DNA of 64,000 nucleotides from Carya illinoinensis (taxonomy: Eukaryota > Streptophyta > Magnoliopsida > Fagales > Juglandaceae): NCBI RefSeq assembly GCF_018687715.1, contig NC_056753.1:27405445-27469444 (forward strand), given 5' to 3'. The notes under the pieces are model-generated. The model worked only from the letters and a program-made list of their open reading frames with translations, ran no database searches and was not told the origin of the DNA. How positions within the stretch are numbered: position 1 is the stretch's first letter; each line of letters begins with the position of its first letter. Below are positions 20,520-32,430 of this stretch, piece by piece. Position numbers and translations under genes: made by a program.

Positions 20520-22680
20520 AAACTTTTTTTTTTAATTATAACCTAAATTCAAAAAAAGAAAAAAAAATGGACAATCGAAGCGTGCATCATATACGGTAAC
20601 GATTTTGGGGCTGTATTATAACAATTAAACAAAAGTTAATATGGGTTTGTATTATAACGATTTTCAGAATAATGGTTAAATTGCAGGGACATCATGTATG
20701 GTTTTTAGTACAGCTAAAGGGAATAATGAGTTAGAGAATCTTACATACGGTGTGTTTGATGGTGGAGAGCTGTTCTCTGGCGCCCTCTGCTGATGGTCCC
20801 GGTATCATGTGTGGTGGGTTGTGGCTATGACGAAAGATACTGCTGATTTCACCTATCATCTTTGTCTCTTTGTTCCATCGTCCAAAATTCCTCTGCTATT
20901 TGTCAAACCAGTTCCATCACCGGTGCCAGACCAGTTTAGCCACCGCCACACCTAGTTCCAACGCCTCAAGCTCTCATCCGCACCCAAACTCCCCATGGGA
21001 AGGTAAAGAAGAAAACTCCTCAATGCTCCCACTTTTTACATGTTCCATTCAATCAATACCTTTCGCAGCCCCCCACTTGACCTATTCTACTAATTCATCA
21101 AAACAAACAAGAAAAAGAAAAATTGCAAACGCTCAGATTCAAACCCGATTCTGGTTCCTTCATGTCCTTAGTCTCATGAATTGCCCAATTTGGTTCATAA
21201 ATACATCATTTAGGACCAGACCCAAGCACGGAGGGACTACATCGAGTTCAGTGGGCACAAAAGGTAAGGATCATACTTTCTTGATAGGATGCTTTCTTTC
21301 TTTTTTGTCAAGCATGTTTGTAGTGCAATAATAGTTTGTGGTGCAGTTATAGTGGAGATAAAATGAGACGTATACGTGGCATTTTCTCGTTGGGAGGCTG
21401 TTATTTGGAGAGAAATAGATAGACCAATGGGAAGTTTTTCTCTATATAGTGTAGTATAATTAATACTATAGTGATTTCTATAATAATTTCTATATAGACT
21501 TAAAGTATATTATTAATAGTATTAAAGTGTTATTATAAGACCATAAAGTATAAATTATAATTAATATACATTATATACTAATATAAATTAGTATTACTAA
21601 TTTACTAATATAATTATCAAAATGAATATTTTGAGAATTTATTAAGCGATAAAATGTAGTTAATGTATATATTTAAAGCATATGATCAATTAAATATTCA
21701 TGTTTAAGATTATAATAACATTATCTTATATATAATATATAATATTATATTATTATTATATATATTATATAATATAATTATATATAATATGAAAAAATAT
21801 TATATTAACGTTTCAATTATAGATAGGATTGGAATATTGAAAGAATTAAAATTAATCAAGAAATTAGAAAATAGAGGTGGAGAAAAGGTAATTTTACATT
21901 AAGGTGGAGAAAAGGTAATTTTACGTTAAGTGTACATGCTCGAATATTCTGTAATTTCCTTTAAAATATTGTTATCAAAACAAAAACTAGTGAAAAGTTA
22001 AGTTGGCGCCTCATATGCTGCCTCAAAATTTTAGAAAATTCAAATTTCCCTTTGTTATGCAATTAGTGCCTCTTATACGCTGCCATTTCACTCTGAACAA
22101 AGACTAAATCAACGAATCTTCAACACATCTAACGCTACCGCCCCTGTGATCTATGGGTGCTGCGAATTTGGAAAGCTTCCAGATTACTGTATGGTCTTCC
22201 ACTCCACACGCTGGTAAGCAGTTTTCCCTATTTCTCTCTCTCTCTCTCTTGCAATTTCATTCCTTATTTCATGTAGTTTCCCCTTCGCACAGTTCCAGAT
22301 TTCATGGGTGCTTTGTTCATAAGTCGAGAGAACAGGTGGCCGTTGAAGTCATCATTGTACGAAGGTAGGATTTCCCTTCTCATCCCGATTCCAATAGATT
22401 TTAATTTCTCTCTATTTTTCACTGCTGTGATTTTCTTTTGGAGAATTGGGTGGTGTCATTAAAGATTCCTCGAAAGAATCTTTAACCCCTAACCAAACTT
22501 GTGTTTTCAAAGAAGAAGCCCGCAAATAAAGGGGGGTGTGGGGGGTGGGGGAGGGAACATAACAAATAAAAGAAGAGGGTTTTGATATTTACCCAGTGAA
22601 ATTGCGACATTTTGGACCTGGGTATCTGAGGAGGCAGCAAGAGGAGGGTTATTCTGCTTGCATGAAGGTTTGTGGAGATG
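20520..22680. other. CACTA interior, no gene assigned
   Basis: Contains a moderately GC region (20870-21330) with a 150-codon frame lacking an ATG and any family resemblance, a strongly AT-rich block (21430-21850), and two short direct repeats of gaaaaggtaattttac near 21890-21925. Confidence 0.4.
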
Positions 22681-22687
22681 GGTTTTT

Positions 22688-22870
22688 GTCCTGAAGCCAT
22701 GGTTTTGAGGGAGAGGAGGTAAAGTTAGCTGAAATGGCATTTGAGTGGGTAGAGGAAGCAGAGCTGGGTAGTATCTCTGATGCTGGTTCTAGTTGCAGAA
22801 CCCATACTGATTTGAGTACTGTAGTAGCTGATGCTGATAGTGATACTGATGCTTGTGAGGATTGGCTGTG
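22688..22870 (+). other. Short acidic open frame, unidentified
   Basis: Reads ...EMAFEWVEEAELGSISD..., then a serine/aspartate-rich stretch ending ...DACEDWLCP-stop. Composition and codon pattern look exon-like, and it lies 0.9 kb upstream of the 5-phosphatase fragment on the same strand. I do not recognise it. Confidence 0.25.
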
Positions 22871-22975
22871 TCCCTGAAACTTCTCGTTTTGGTGCATTTC
22901 TTGTTAGCATTGGACTCTTCTGTCTGTTCCATCACTTTAAGAGTGATAGAGAAAAAGCAAAGGGGGGTAATGGAC

Positions 22976-23104
<129 letters not shown>

Positions 23105-23746
23105 TCTGATTTTGATATCAGTGGAAACTAGGAACTGGGAACTGAGAAAGGTGTCTCAGCAAACTGTAGTTACAGCGAGAAATTTTGGGTTTTAGTTATT
23201 AAGGTCTCTGTGTCCAGCACTAGTTCTGTATGAATGAGGGAACGCCTGGATATATTGCTTTATAAAGAACATCAATGAAGGCGTACTGTCTATTTGGAGT
23301 TGTGAAATATTTTGCTTTAAGAGTTTGTTAGGGCTTTAAAAAAAAAAAAAACACCCTTTTGTTTAATGTTCCTGGTTTTATTCCTGGTTTTGTTTACTTA
23401 GTTGAACATAGAAATTATTTGTTCTAATTTGGAAGCAATTATGGTCAAAATCTGTTTTGATTTTCTTTATCATTGATGTGACCTTGGATCCAAAACATTT
23501 TGTGGTTTATGGAAAAATATGGGAGAAAAGGTAGGAGAAAGATCAACTTTGCTCAAAACAGAAACTATATTTAAAGCATTTAAAGTAATTGTCTTCTAAT
23601 TCCTTTATACTTTTTGAGATCTGAGTGGAGGCAAAGTAACATTTTACTCAATTAGCTCAGTAAATTTTAGCATGATTTCCTTTTTTTTTTTTTAAAGCTT
23701 GTCATCTGATAGATTTCCTCTATGGTTTTGGTTTCCACTCATCCAG

Positions 23747-24027
23747 GTACATCTTCCACAGATTATCCGTTAAGGCACAGGAGAGGAAAATCTGAAACTT
23801 TGCATGCACAATACATTAATACAAAGGATGTGAGGTTTGTGGTTGACCTGTGTACACCATCTAAAGCTATTAATATTTTGGTTCTTATTGGAATTTTGTA
23901 ACGAAAGTTAATTTACTATAGGGTGACAATTGGGACTTGGAATGTTGTTGGAAAACTTCCAAATGAAGATCTTGAGATTGATGACTGGCTTTGTACAGAA
24001 GAGCCAGCAGATATTTAAATTATTGGG
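23747..24027 (+). pseudogene. Captured inositol polyphosphate 5-phosphatase fragment
   Basis: Two exons are visible. The first (about 23747-23832), after an ag, reads ...DYPLRHRRGKSETLHAQY... and ends at a GT donor after KDVR. The second (from about 23921, after an acceptor tatag) reads VTIGTWNVVGKLPNEDLEID, then DWLCTEEPADI, a stop, and IIG before a GT donor near 24028. The GTWNV...DWL...PADIY pattern is the start of the catalytic domain of plant type I inositol polyphosphate 5-phosphatases, which remove the 5-phosphate from inositol phosphates and phosphoinositides. The stop replaces the expected tyrosine of PADIY. The rest of the domain (catalytic Asp/His residues) is absent. Introns are retained, so this was captured from genomic DNA. 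Not functional. Confidence 0.75.
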
Positions 24028-24029
24028 TG

Positions 24030-25500
24030 AGTGATTACTCACCCCTTGATCGGTGGTTTATTAAAAGAAATTGGTTAAGATACATTAGATTACAAAGGCT
24101 AATAGTGCCTTCACAATGTGTTTTGAAGAAATTATTGTCGAAGAATAGTTTATATTGAAGGCCACCTTACGGAATATGGTGAAGAACGGTAGAATAATGG
24201 ACTTAATAAAAATGACAATATTGTAATGAGTAGCTTGGATGTCACATAAACATTGATTGAATTGATAATAGATCGTTTACATTGGATTGTTTTCATATCA
24301 TTTCTGGTATTTACATTTTTAATTTTCCAAGTACTGCACATGGAGAAAAGAAAGTTTACGATATGCTATTAGTGGAAAGTATACATGTAAACTAAATAGA
24401 AATGTATTTTCCAAAACTCTGAAATGGGCTAGGAACCCATGTGCATGTTGTATCATAGCATATGATACTTGACCTGATGCTTGGTGAGGTTTTTATCAAT
24501 TTTTCCTGACTGGATAACAGGTAAGCCAAATACATGCCAATTGCATTTCAAGTATGAATCAACCTTTTCTCATTTCACTTGTACTTCATTTGCATTCTTG
24601 GCTTATTTGATTCCAGAAACTGAAGCGCTCATAGTACATGCATGCTTAATTTCTAGTCCAGGACTTCTTTCTACATTAAACAAGCATTTCATCTCTGAAC
24701 AGCTATACAGAATACAATTGTATGAATCTTTTACCATGGGAGATCGTGGTTGCTGTTCATGATTATCCTTCATGGTTTCTCTTCATGATTATCCTATATG
24801 CATGCTATTCTAAGGAGATTGTCATCTTTTGCTTATTAGTTACAGGAGTTTGAACCATAAATATGCTTATATATATTGGTTTGTTTTGGCTGTCAAAACA
24901 GGATTCTTCAAAGGACTGGCGGACGTATACAATGGTGAGACTAATTATATCTCAAAAAGTTGTTTGAAGTCAATAGTATACATGATATAACGGCAAACCG
25001 TTCATTATGCTTGGTTGTAACATAATTTGTGGAATATTAAAATATTGAGAAGTATAAATTCTTCTCCGTCCTAAAATATTTTAACCTCAACTACACTTTT
25101 CATTTGGTAGATATTAATGGTTGCATTGCAATTTTTTATATTACAGCATTCAAAATTCCAAATTCATGATGGGCGCACTTTGAGAAATTCTTATGTCATG
25201 CCTTCTCACCTTCCAGCTGGAGGAGTTATTGGATCAATCTTGGTGGTCCTTTGCTTGTTTTGGGTTGGTCTGGTAGAAGAAGAAGAACTACCCATGAAAT
25301 AAATGGTTGGAAAGCCAACGACAAATACAATGTAAAGTAAAATAATTATCCACGAAGAAGAGCTTTCATGTAATGTGATTTGTGTTTTTTTTTATTATAT
25401 GAATAATGTTCCATTATATCATATTTATTATTAATTTATTTATTATATATTTTTATTATGGTATATCATATTGTTGGTGTGTTCTAAAGGTTGTTAATTA
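24030..25500. other. CACTA interior right part, no gene assigned
   Basis: Some splice-like signals and short frames (for instance 25117-25302, with a hydrophobic run GGVIGSILVVLCLFWVG) suggest further captured exon pieces, but no family is recognisable. Confidence 0.3.
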
Positions 25501-25504
25501 ATGC

Positions 25505-26475
25505 AATGTGCTGGCAACATTTTTGTAGCAGCGTTTATAATAACACCGTTAATTTAAAAATTGCGCCAGCAATGAACTAGTGGGGGCGTTTACATTACGT
25601 TGTTAATTTATGCAATGTGGTGGCAACAAACTCATGGTGGCATTTAGATAAACGCCGTTAATAAATTCAATGTGCCGTCAACGTACTATTAGTGGCATTT
25701 AAATAAACACGGTTAATTTATATGATACACTGGCAACATAATGCGGTGGCGTTTATGTTAACGCCGTTATTTTAACAATTAGCATTGTTTAGATAAATGC
25801 CATTAATAAATTTTCCAAAGTACTATTAGTGGCATTTAAAGAAATGCCGCCACATTATATGATGAGTGGGTAGTTTACTTGTGGCGGCGTTTAGATAATC
25901 GCTTGAAATTAGGTCATTGGTGGTGTTTAGTTAAACGCCATTAAATTATTCAATGTGATGCTGCCAAGATACTATTAGTGGCATTTAAATAAATGCCGCC
26001 AATTTATATGATTAGTCAGCAAATTACTAGTAACGGAATTTATCGTAATGCCGCTATTTAAAAAAGTGGCGGTGGTAGAATAAACGCCGTTAACAAATTC
26101 AATGTGTCACCGCCAACGTATTATTAATGGCATTTAAATAAATGCCGTCAATTTAACTGATGCGTCAGTAATGTAGTAGCGGTGGCGTTTATGGTAACAC
26201 TGCTAGTATATGCTAGGGGATGGCAACGATAAAGTGACGGCATTTCGAGAAACGCTGTTAATATTAATTATTGTGGCGGCGTTTCATGAAATGCCGCTAA
26301 ATTGATACAATCGCCACTAATGAGATTTACAAATACTGGCATTTGCGTAAATGCCAGAACAATGAAAATAGCAACCCTCCATTACCGGTGGACGATTACG
26401 CCATTAGAAAAACGTCGCAAATTAATTAGCGGCGTTTTTTTGGACAATTGCCGGTGTATAACCAACACCGGCAAA
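25505..26475 (+). repeat. CACTA right subterminal repeat array
   Basis: More than a dozen degenerate units built on gtggcgtttat...aacgccgttaa with frequent internal inverted symmetry (gcgttta/taaacgc). It mirrors the left array, completing the transposon. Confidence 0.8.
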
Positions 26476-26497
26476 TCTGTCTTTTTTTGTAGTGATT

Positions 26498-27190
26498 GTA
26501 AGGTACAAAGATGAATAAAAAAAACAAAAAATTCAAATTACAAAATATATAAATAAACCCAATCAAAATCAAACAAAATCTCCATATCAACTAATCAACA
26601 CTTCAAAAATCACAAGCACAAATTTGATTCATAAAACTAAATGCAACAATCCAAAAAAAAACCTACAAAGAGAGGTGACCATTGGGTTCGTGGGTTCATG
26701 TCCCATCGTGGGGTGAAGACGAAGGGGATGGAGGTTTGGGGGAGAGGGAGGACGACCGGGAGAAGAGACAATGGTTCACGGGTTCTCTGGGTTAGGGTTC
26801 ATGTGAGATGAGAGGGATGAGAGGAGACAGGGATGCAGGGGAAGAGGAAAGCTATTAGGATTAGGGTTCGTGTGAGATGAAAGGGAATGAGAAAAGAGAG
26901 AGATGAAAGAAAATAGAGATGCAGAGGAAGGGAAAAGTGAATGCGAGGGAATGACAGAATACGGATGGATTTTGGATGGATTCAATACGACGTCGTTTTA
27001 TTTTTATGCCACATAGGCGTCGAGGACACAACGGGGATATAAGACAGTTGAGTTTAGAGATTTCCTATATATATATATGCAAGCTTCTTTATTAATGAAA
27101 GATAATATTTCTTTGGTTGATAGAATCCGGGTGAATGTAGGTATTTAATTTCTAGCATTTAAATTTCAGACTTTATCGAACAATCAGGAT
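26498..27190. other. Intergenic, no gene seen
   Basis: Purine-rich (GA-rich) sequence at 26700-26960 with a partly duplicated unit ttagggttc(a/g)tgtgagatga near 26772 and 26860. No domain. Confidence 0.45.
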
Positions 27191-27195
27191 ATCGA

Positions 27196-29444
27196 TGTGA
27201 TACCCCATTTTTACATGTATTTTTATTGAATGAAAATTTTAATTAATTAAAATATTAGTTCTTTTGTTTTAAATTTATAGAATTTTAATTGGATTTATTT
27301 AGTTGTAAAATTTATTTTTAGGTGCTTTCTTAATATTAATTATTGTTTGTGTTTAAATTATTTTATTCAATTAATTGCTTTTAAAATTGTTTTTGTTGGA
27401 TCAGTTTCTTGAGCCAAGATGTGAGGGTTGGACCTAATTTCTTTTTCCTATATTTTCTTTTCACTTTTTTCTTTTTCTTCTTCCTCTTTCTTTTTTTTTT
27501 TTTCATTTTTCTTTTCTTTCTTCCCATTTCCTCTCCCAGTCTCTCTCTCTCTTCGCGCGACACTCTCTCTCTTCCCTCCCATTCATTTTTTTTTTGTTCA
27601 GCCACTTCACCGCCGCCGTGCTACCATGACATGCACCGCCCCCACCATCCTCTTCCCCACCTGCTGGCGCACCTCCCCACCAAATCTCAGCCCCAATCGA
27701 GCCGCTGTTAAGCTGCACGAGCCCCACCAAGCCGCAGACCAAAATCCTCCCCGCGCCGCCATCGCTCCACCTCCAGCCACCACTTCTTCACAACATCATC
27801 ACCAACCCCTTGCTGACCTAACCTACCAATATCCAGCTCTGATTCATCGTCGGAGCAACCACCACGAGCTCAACTCCGTTTTGGACATTTTTAGCCTTCC
27901 ACCGCTATTTTCGAGGCCACTTATAGCCAACCACCACTTCCATTAGCTTCACCAACATCTCCAAGCTCTTCCCTAACAATTCCAAGTCTTAGTTTGGTCC
28001 CATTCAAAAGTGGAAATTTTGTGACCCATTGCCACACTGCATTTTGCATTGTTACGTTGCTTTTTCACCACTTTTTGCAACTCCCTAATCCTCCAGAAAT
28101 TATTTTATAGCGCTATAAGTATTTTTTTAAACTTCCTTTAAGATTTAAATATATTTTTACTTTATCAATAATTTGTGATTGATTGTTTATGCCGGACTGA
28201 GTTCGAGGAGTCAGGGGTCGATTGGATTGGAGGAAGAAGTTGTGTATATAATTGTTTGATATTGATTGATGTTAGAAATTGTTGTTGTTGGTTATTTTTG
28301 GTATCTTTTCGTAAGCATTGCATAGTGCATGCATGTTCTTGTTTGAAAAGGAAAAACTGGATTTTCGTATAATTGCATGCATGTACATGTGTTAGGTATT
28401 GAAAATGGGGTTTTCAAGCAAGAAATGATTTTGGGTATATTTGAATGATTGGATTGACTGGTTTGAGTAAGAGGTACTATAGGATGGTGGCAAGCAGAGA
28501 CGGTGGTAGAGTCCCGCCTGTGATTCCTACCTATGGTGCAAGCATCAGGATGGTATTAAGCAGAGATAGTGGTAGAGTCCCACCTGCGATTCCTGCCTAC
28601 AGATGAAGTTGTAGGGATGGTGTTAATCAGGGAAGGTGGTAGAGTCTCGCCTGTGATTCCCGCCTATAGTGTATGCGTAAGGATGGTGGTAGAGTCCCGC
28701 CTGCGATTCTCGCTTACAGATGAACTTGTCGGGATAGTGGTAATCAAGGACGGTGGTAGAGTCTCGCCTATGATTCTCGCCTACAGTGCACACATAGGGA
28801 TGGTGGTAGAGACAGTAACAGAGTCATGCCTGTAATTCCCGCCTACAATGCTCTAATGGTTTGGTTAATGGGTCATTTTCTAGAAAAATGGCGAGATTGA
28901 ATTTTTGGGCCATTATCTGGGATAATGGAGAGGAAATGTTTTAGGCCAAAATGAGATTTTAGCGTACGTGGAAAAAATGTGGATTTTTGGGACATATGCA
29001 TATGGCATCATGTTCATGCATTTGGTTATTGCATGAATGTATTTTTATATTGAGATTTGTTTGGATTGTTACTTACCTATAGTACCATCTTTGGTACTGT
29101 AGATTTGATGCAGATAATGAGGAGGCGGCTCCATCGGAAGATTGATTTGGTGCTTTTGGTTATTTATTGAAAAATTATTTTTCTGTCTTTAAATTATGTA
29201 TTTTGATTTTATGATGATATTGGAACTTGTAATATTTTTAGTACGCTTATTTTTAAGCGAGCTTATATTTAAACAAAATTAGGTACTTAGTCGACTGACT
29301 TTATTTCTCAACTGCATTATTTTTGTTGTATACGTGTTGCTTATCCACATGCTTGACACTTAGCGATGGGATGTGTGACCCATGTTGTCATTATCCCGAC
29401 GGCTCGATTTTTACGTATTCGTACGTTGGAGTTGAGCTGTCACA
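27196..29444 (+). mobile_element. Solo LTR, copy B (2.25 kb)
   Basis: Begins tgtgatacccc and ends gctgtcaca. The flanking 5-bp sites atcga (27191-27195) and atcaa (29445-29449) match except for one base, consistent with an old target duplication. It is the same family as 5550-7771 and 35620-37631. A pyrimidine tract (27435-27600) gives spurious frames. The gtggtagagtc... minisatellite is expanded here (about 28480-28830). No internal retrotransposon sequence. Confidence 0.82.
28480..28835 (+). repeat. Expanded minisatellite in LTR copy B, about six units
   Basis: Units of roughly 55-65 bp containing ggtggtagagtc(c/t)cgcct and gattc(c/t)(c/t)gcctac. Copies A and D have two or three units, so the number varies among LTRs. 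Confidence 0.75.
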
Positions 29445-29449
29445 ATCAA

Positions 29450-29957
29450 AATAAAGGCGAAATGGCTAGAGTTGGGACAGAAAATGTTTGCTTCGTACTA
29501 ATGACTTCAAGTGAAAAAAATTGGTGTGAAAGATGCTGGTTTGTGTCACTGGTAGAGGGGATGGCAGCTAGGGCAAGGGGAGATAGACGAAGATGGGAAA
29601 TGAGATGGAAGCTTAGGGCAATAGACGTTGGTCTGGCTTCGTGGGCTTAAGTGATGATGGGCTGACCTACAATAATAATATAATATAATGATTTTCAACA
29701 TGCATGTATCGAAACAAACTTTACCGAAAAATGACAGTGCCCCGTAGATAATAAGTTTTTACAATGAGAAATGAGTTTGACCAAAGAGGAAGGCCGTGCT
29801 CTGGAAGCTAACTGATAGTCCTGTCCTTAAACCATATGTGACAAATTAAGACAAATCAAACAACTATTGTCTATATGCTTCCCAAAAACGCCATAAATAC
29901 AAACAAGCACTTACCCTTATCTAACACCAGTACTTAATTGTTTATTTGGTCTCCATT
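29450..29957 (+). other. Upstream region of TIR-domain gene remnant
   Basis: No domain. A TATA-like ccataaatacaaa at about 29889 lies 69 bp before the ATG and could be its old promoter. Confidence 0.35.
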
Positions 29958-30346
29958 ATGGAAGCCATGCCGCGCTTAATACATGCTTTGGCAAACAGCT
30001 TTGCCCGTCCAGCTTGCTGCAAGAACATCCATATCCAAGCAATAATACCATCCCCACACGACGTGTTCATAAGCAACCGGGGGCGGTTACTCTACGACAA
30101 CCTTCTCCGGCTAGGGCTTAGGCCTTTCCTGGACTACCGGAACATGAAAACTGGTGATAGATTGTACGAAAAGATTGATACCGCCATTCGAGATTGTAAA
30201 GTTGGTGTTGTTGTGCTCTCGCCCAGAGATTGTAAAGTTGGTGTTGTACGAAAAGCTTATGTTCCAAAGGAGAAGCTCGAGAGATTCAGAAGAGCACTTG
30301 AAGAGGCTAAAGATACCCTTGGATTTCGCTTTGATTCGTCGAGAGG
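29958..30346 (+). pseudogene. TIR-domain protein gene, truncated and rearranged
   Basis: From the ATG at 29958 the protein has about 33 residues, then HDVFISNRG (residues 34-42), the start of a plant TIR domain. LGLRPFLDYRNMKTGD and IRDCKVGV follow, both typical of TIR-domain immune proteins. Two internal losses are evident. A short one lies between NRG and LLYD. A large one removes the central part, with the conserved C...F-LHEL segment that holds the NADase glutamate, and is replaced by a 36-bp-period tandem repeat (agattgtaaagttggtgttg at 30191 and 30227). The frame then resumes with the late-TIR EKLERFRRALEEAKDT and ends at a GT donor (30347). No NB-ARC or LRR follows. Without the catalytic region it should not act as an NADase. 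It is a pseudogene or at best a decoy-like short TIR product. Confidence 0.7.
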
Positions 30347-30504
30347 GTACTTTAATTTTCTATTTTCATCATCACTCTTTTTCTTATTTCGAATGGTCTT
30401 TTTAATGACTGAACAAATAGTTCATATGTATAAATTATAATGTTATTCTAATCTTCTTTTTTTCTAGTTTTTAGACATTGGTCAGAGTTACTACAAAGTG
30501 CTTG

Positions 30505-30862
30505 TAATGACATCACAGAGTAGATTGCTCAGAGTTCCTAAAACACTTTCTTCCCGAGAAAACGGCCGAAATTAATACATAGTACATACGATCGAGGAAT
30601 TTCATGCGACTCACTTCTAGTATCACAAGTCATAACTTCTTTTTTTTTTTGGCGATGTAGAAATGTGATTTTCAGCTTGATAGTAAGTCATGTGCGTGGT
30701 TCTTTACCCTATTCGGAGAAAATAGGATCTTCCAAGTCGGATCAATCTGTTATAATCTATTCCAGTTTTAATTTGTTTTCAGCATACGTGTGACGCCACC
30801 AGCTGCTTGTTTCGGACATTCTTAAAGAAGGCCAAAAGCATAAAACCACGCACGTAAGATTT
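30505..30862 (+). repeat. Direct duplication, left copy
   Basis: gacatcacagagtagattgc through ...ggccaaaagcataaaacca matches 31645-31983 in the same orientation with scattered changes. Both lie downstream of the TIR remnant. The last third also matches 1815-1985. Confidence 0.8.
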
Positions 30863-30869
30863 GTAGAGA

Positions 30870-31030
30870 TCGGTTTAGAGGTGTCAAAAAATTGGGAAAA
30901 TTGGTTAAACCGAATCGGACTGGTGGGTTCAGTCCAATGCAGTACCAGTTCTTAAGAATAAAAATTAGTTCTAAACCAATGTGAATTAGGAGTGTAACAT
31001 GTTCGGTTTTGAACATATTTTAGAACCGAC
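30870..31030 (+). repeat. Dispersed aaaccgg-type repeat
   Basis: Short strings such as ggttaaaccgaatcggac and agaaccgacctga, similar in style to 32010-32210. It follows each duplicate copy, so it is probably part of the duplicated unit. Confidence 0.45.
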
Positions 31031-31069
31031 CTGATTTTTACTAGTTTTGTAACATACTCTTTCAAACAT

Positions 31070-31644
31070 TATGAATGTCTATTTAGTTTTTTATTATTGG
31101 GTTTAAATAAAATATCCGCCGTTCAAACGCCAATTATTAAATCATCCAAAAATTCATATGGTATAATATAATTTATTTTCATATCATTCGAACATTACTT
31201 CTTACCATTCGAACGGTTCTACCATTCGATATGTCCATCTATCGTTCGAATGGAAAAATTTATTTCTCAATTCGAATGTTTTCTCATTTTTTTTGTTCGA
31301 ATGTATTTTGAAATCATTTGAACATTCATGAATGAATCATTCAAACTAATTAGGCATTCAAACGAAAAATTTCAAACGTTCGAACTATATTATGGGATGA
31401 ACTTCAATCGTGACAAACAAAATTCCCCATTCGGACGAGTTCGAACGGTTTCTTCCTTCAAATTCGTCCCAAAAGATATGTTTTGGAATGAAATTGTGAT
31501 TCCCGTCCCAAAATATCATTTGATACATAATTGTTGGAACAACCTTGGGACGGTTTTTTTTCATCCCAAAATATATTTTGGGGCGAAATCACTATCATTT
31601 GGGATGAAAGAATTTGTCCCAAAAGACAACTTCTGTTGTAGTTG
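31070..31644 (+). repeat. ttcgaacg-rich subterminal-like array ending ttgttgtag
   Basis: About fifteen ttcgaa(c/t)/(g)ttcgaa strings lie between 31110 and 31460, then repeated gtcccaaaa/ttttgggac inverted strings, ending ...acttctgttgtagttgac. This is the layout of a CACTA-type right end (subterminal repeats, then TTGTAGTg-like terminus). The left end is not visible. No real gene, although a 105-codon frame runs through it. Confidence 0.45.
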
Positions 31645-31985
31645 ACATCATAGAGCAGATTGCTCAGAGTTCCCGAAACACATTCTTCCTGAGAATATGG
31701 CAGAAACTAATACGTAGTACGTACGATTGAGGAATTTCATGTGACTCACTTCTAGTATCACAAGTCATAACTTGTTTTTTTGGTGAGGTAGAAATGTGAT
31801 TTTCAGCTTGATAGTAACGTCATGTGTGTGTTTCTTTACCCTATTTGGAGAAAATAGGACCTTCCATGTCAGATCAATCTGTTATAATCTATTCAAATTT
31901 TAATTTGTTTTTAGTATATATGTGAAGCCACCAGCTGCTTGTTAATTTTGGACATTCTTAAAGAAGGCTGAAAGTGTAAAACCAC
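31645..31985 (+). repeat. Direct duplication, right copy
   Basis: Second copy of the 30505-30862 segment, about 1.14 kb downstream. Confidence 0.8.
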
Positions 31986-32009
31986 ACAAATATGATTGAT
32001 ATGTAGATA

Positions 32010-32430
32010 TGTCGGTCTAGGGGTATTAAAAAAAATCAAAAAATTGGTTAAACTAGATTAGACCAGACCAAACCAGTGAATTCGGTTTAGTCTGTCAGTG
32101 GTTTAGTGTGGCACCAATTCTTAAGAACCAAACCCGATCCAAATCAATGCAGTACCAACCGGTTTTCATATTTTGAAAACCAGTTTAAACAAATCGGACC
32201 GGTATATATTTTTAATCTTTTATATTATATTGTATATATTATATCTTAAATTGCTAATTCATATAACATGAAATTCTAATCTCATATTCAAGTCTATTAA
32301 TTTTATGATAAATAATTAATATAAAATGTGATAACATAAAATCAATTTTATAATTTTTAATATAACATTTGATATAATATATAAAATTTAATCTGATAAT
32401 ATAAAATTAATATAACATAATCTAATCTAT
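32010..32430 (+). other. AT-rich tail with aaaccgg-type repeat, no gene
   Basis: 32020-32200 resembles 30870-31030. The remainder is A/T-rich without features. Confidence 0.4.

Noticed and set aside
20870..21331. 153-codon frame in the CACTA interior
   Set aside because: No ATG at its start and no recognisable family; splice-like signals are weak.
25505..26475. CRISPR-like regularly spaced repeats
   Set aside because: The units are degenerate, internally palindromic and end at a TAGTG terminus; they are CACTA subterminal repeats in a plant genome.
26860..26880. Telomere-like ttagg/ttaggg strings
   Set aside because: Only scattered single units inside a GA-rich local duplication; plant telomere repeats would be tttaggg arrays.
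27409..27946. Long Ser/Phe/Pro-rich frames in the solo LTRs (also at 5748-6568 and 35889-36322)
   Set aside because: They lie in the pyrimidine tract of LTRs, differ between copies and have no domain.
31328..31645. 105-codon frame MNESFKLIRH...
   Set aside because: It runs through the ttcgaa array and inverted gtcccaaaa strings; a repeat-derived frame.
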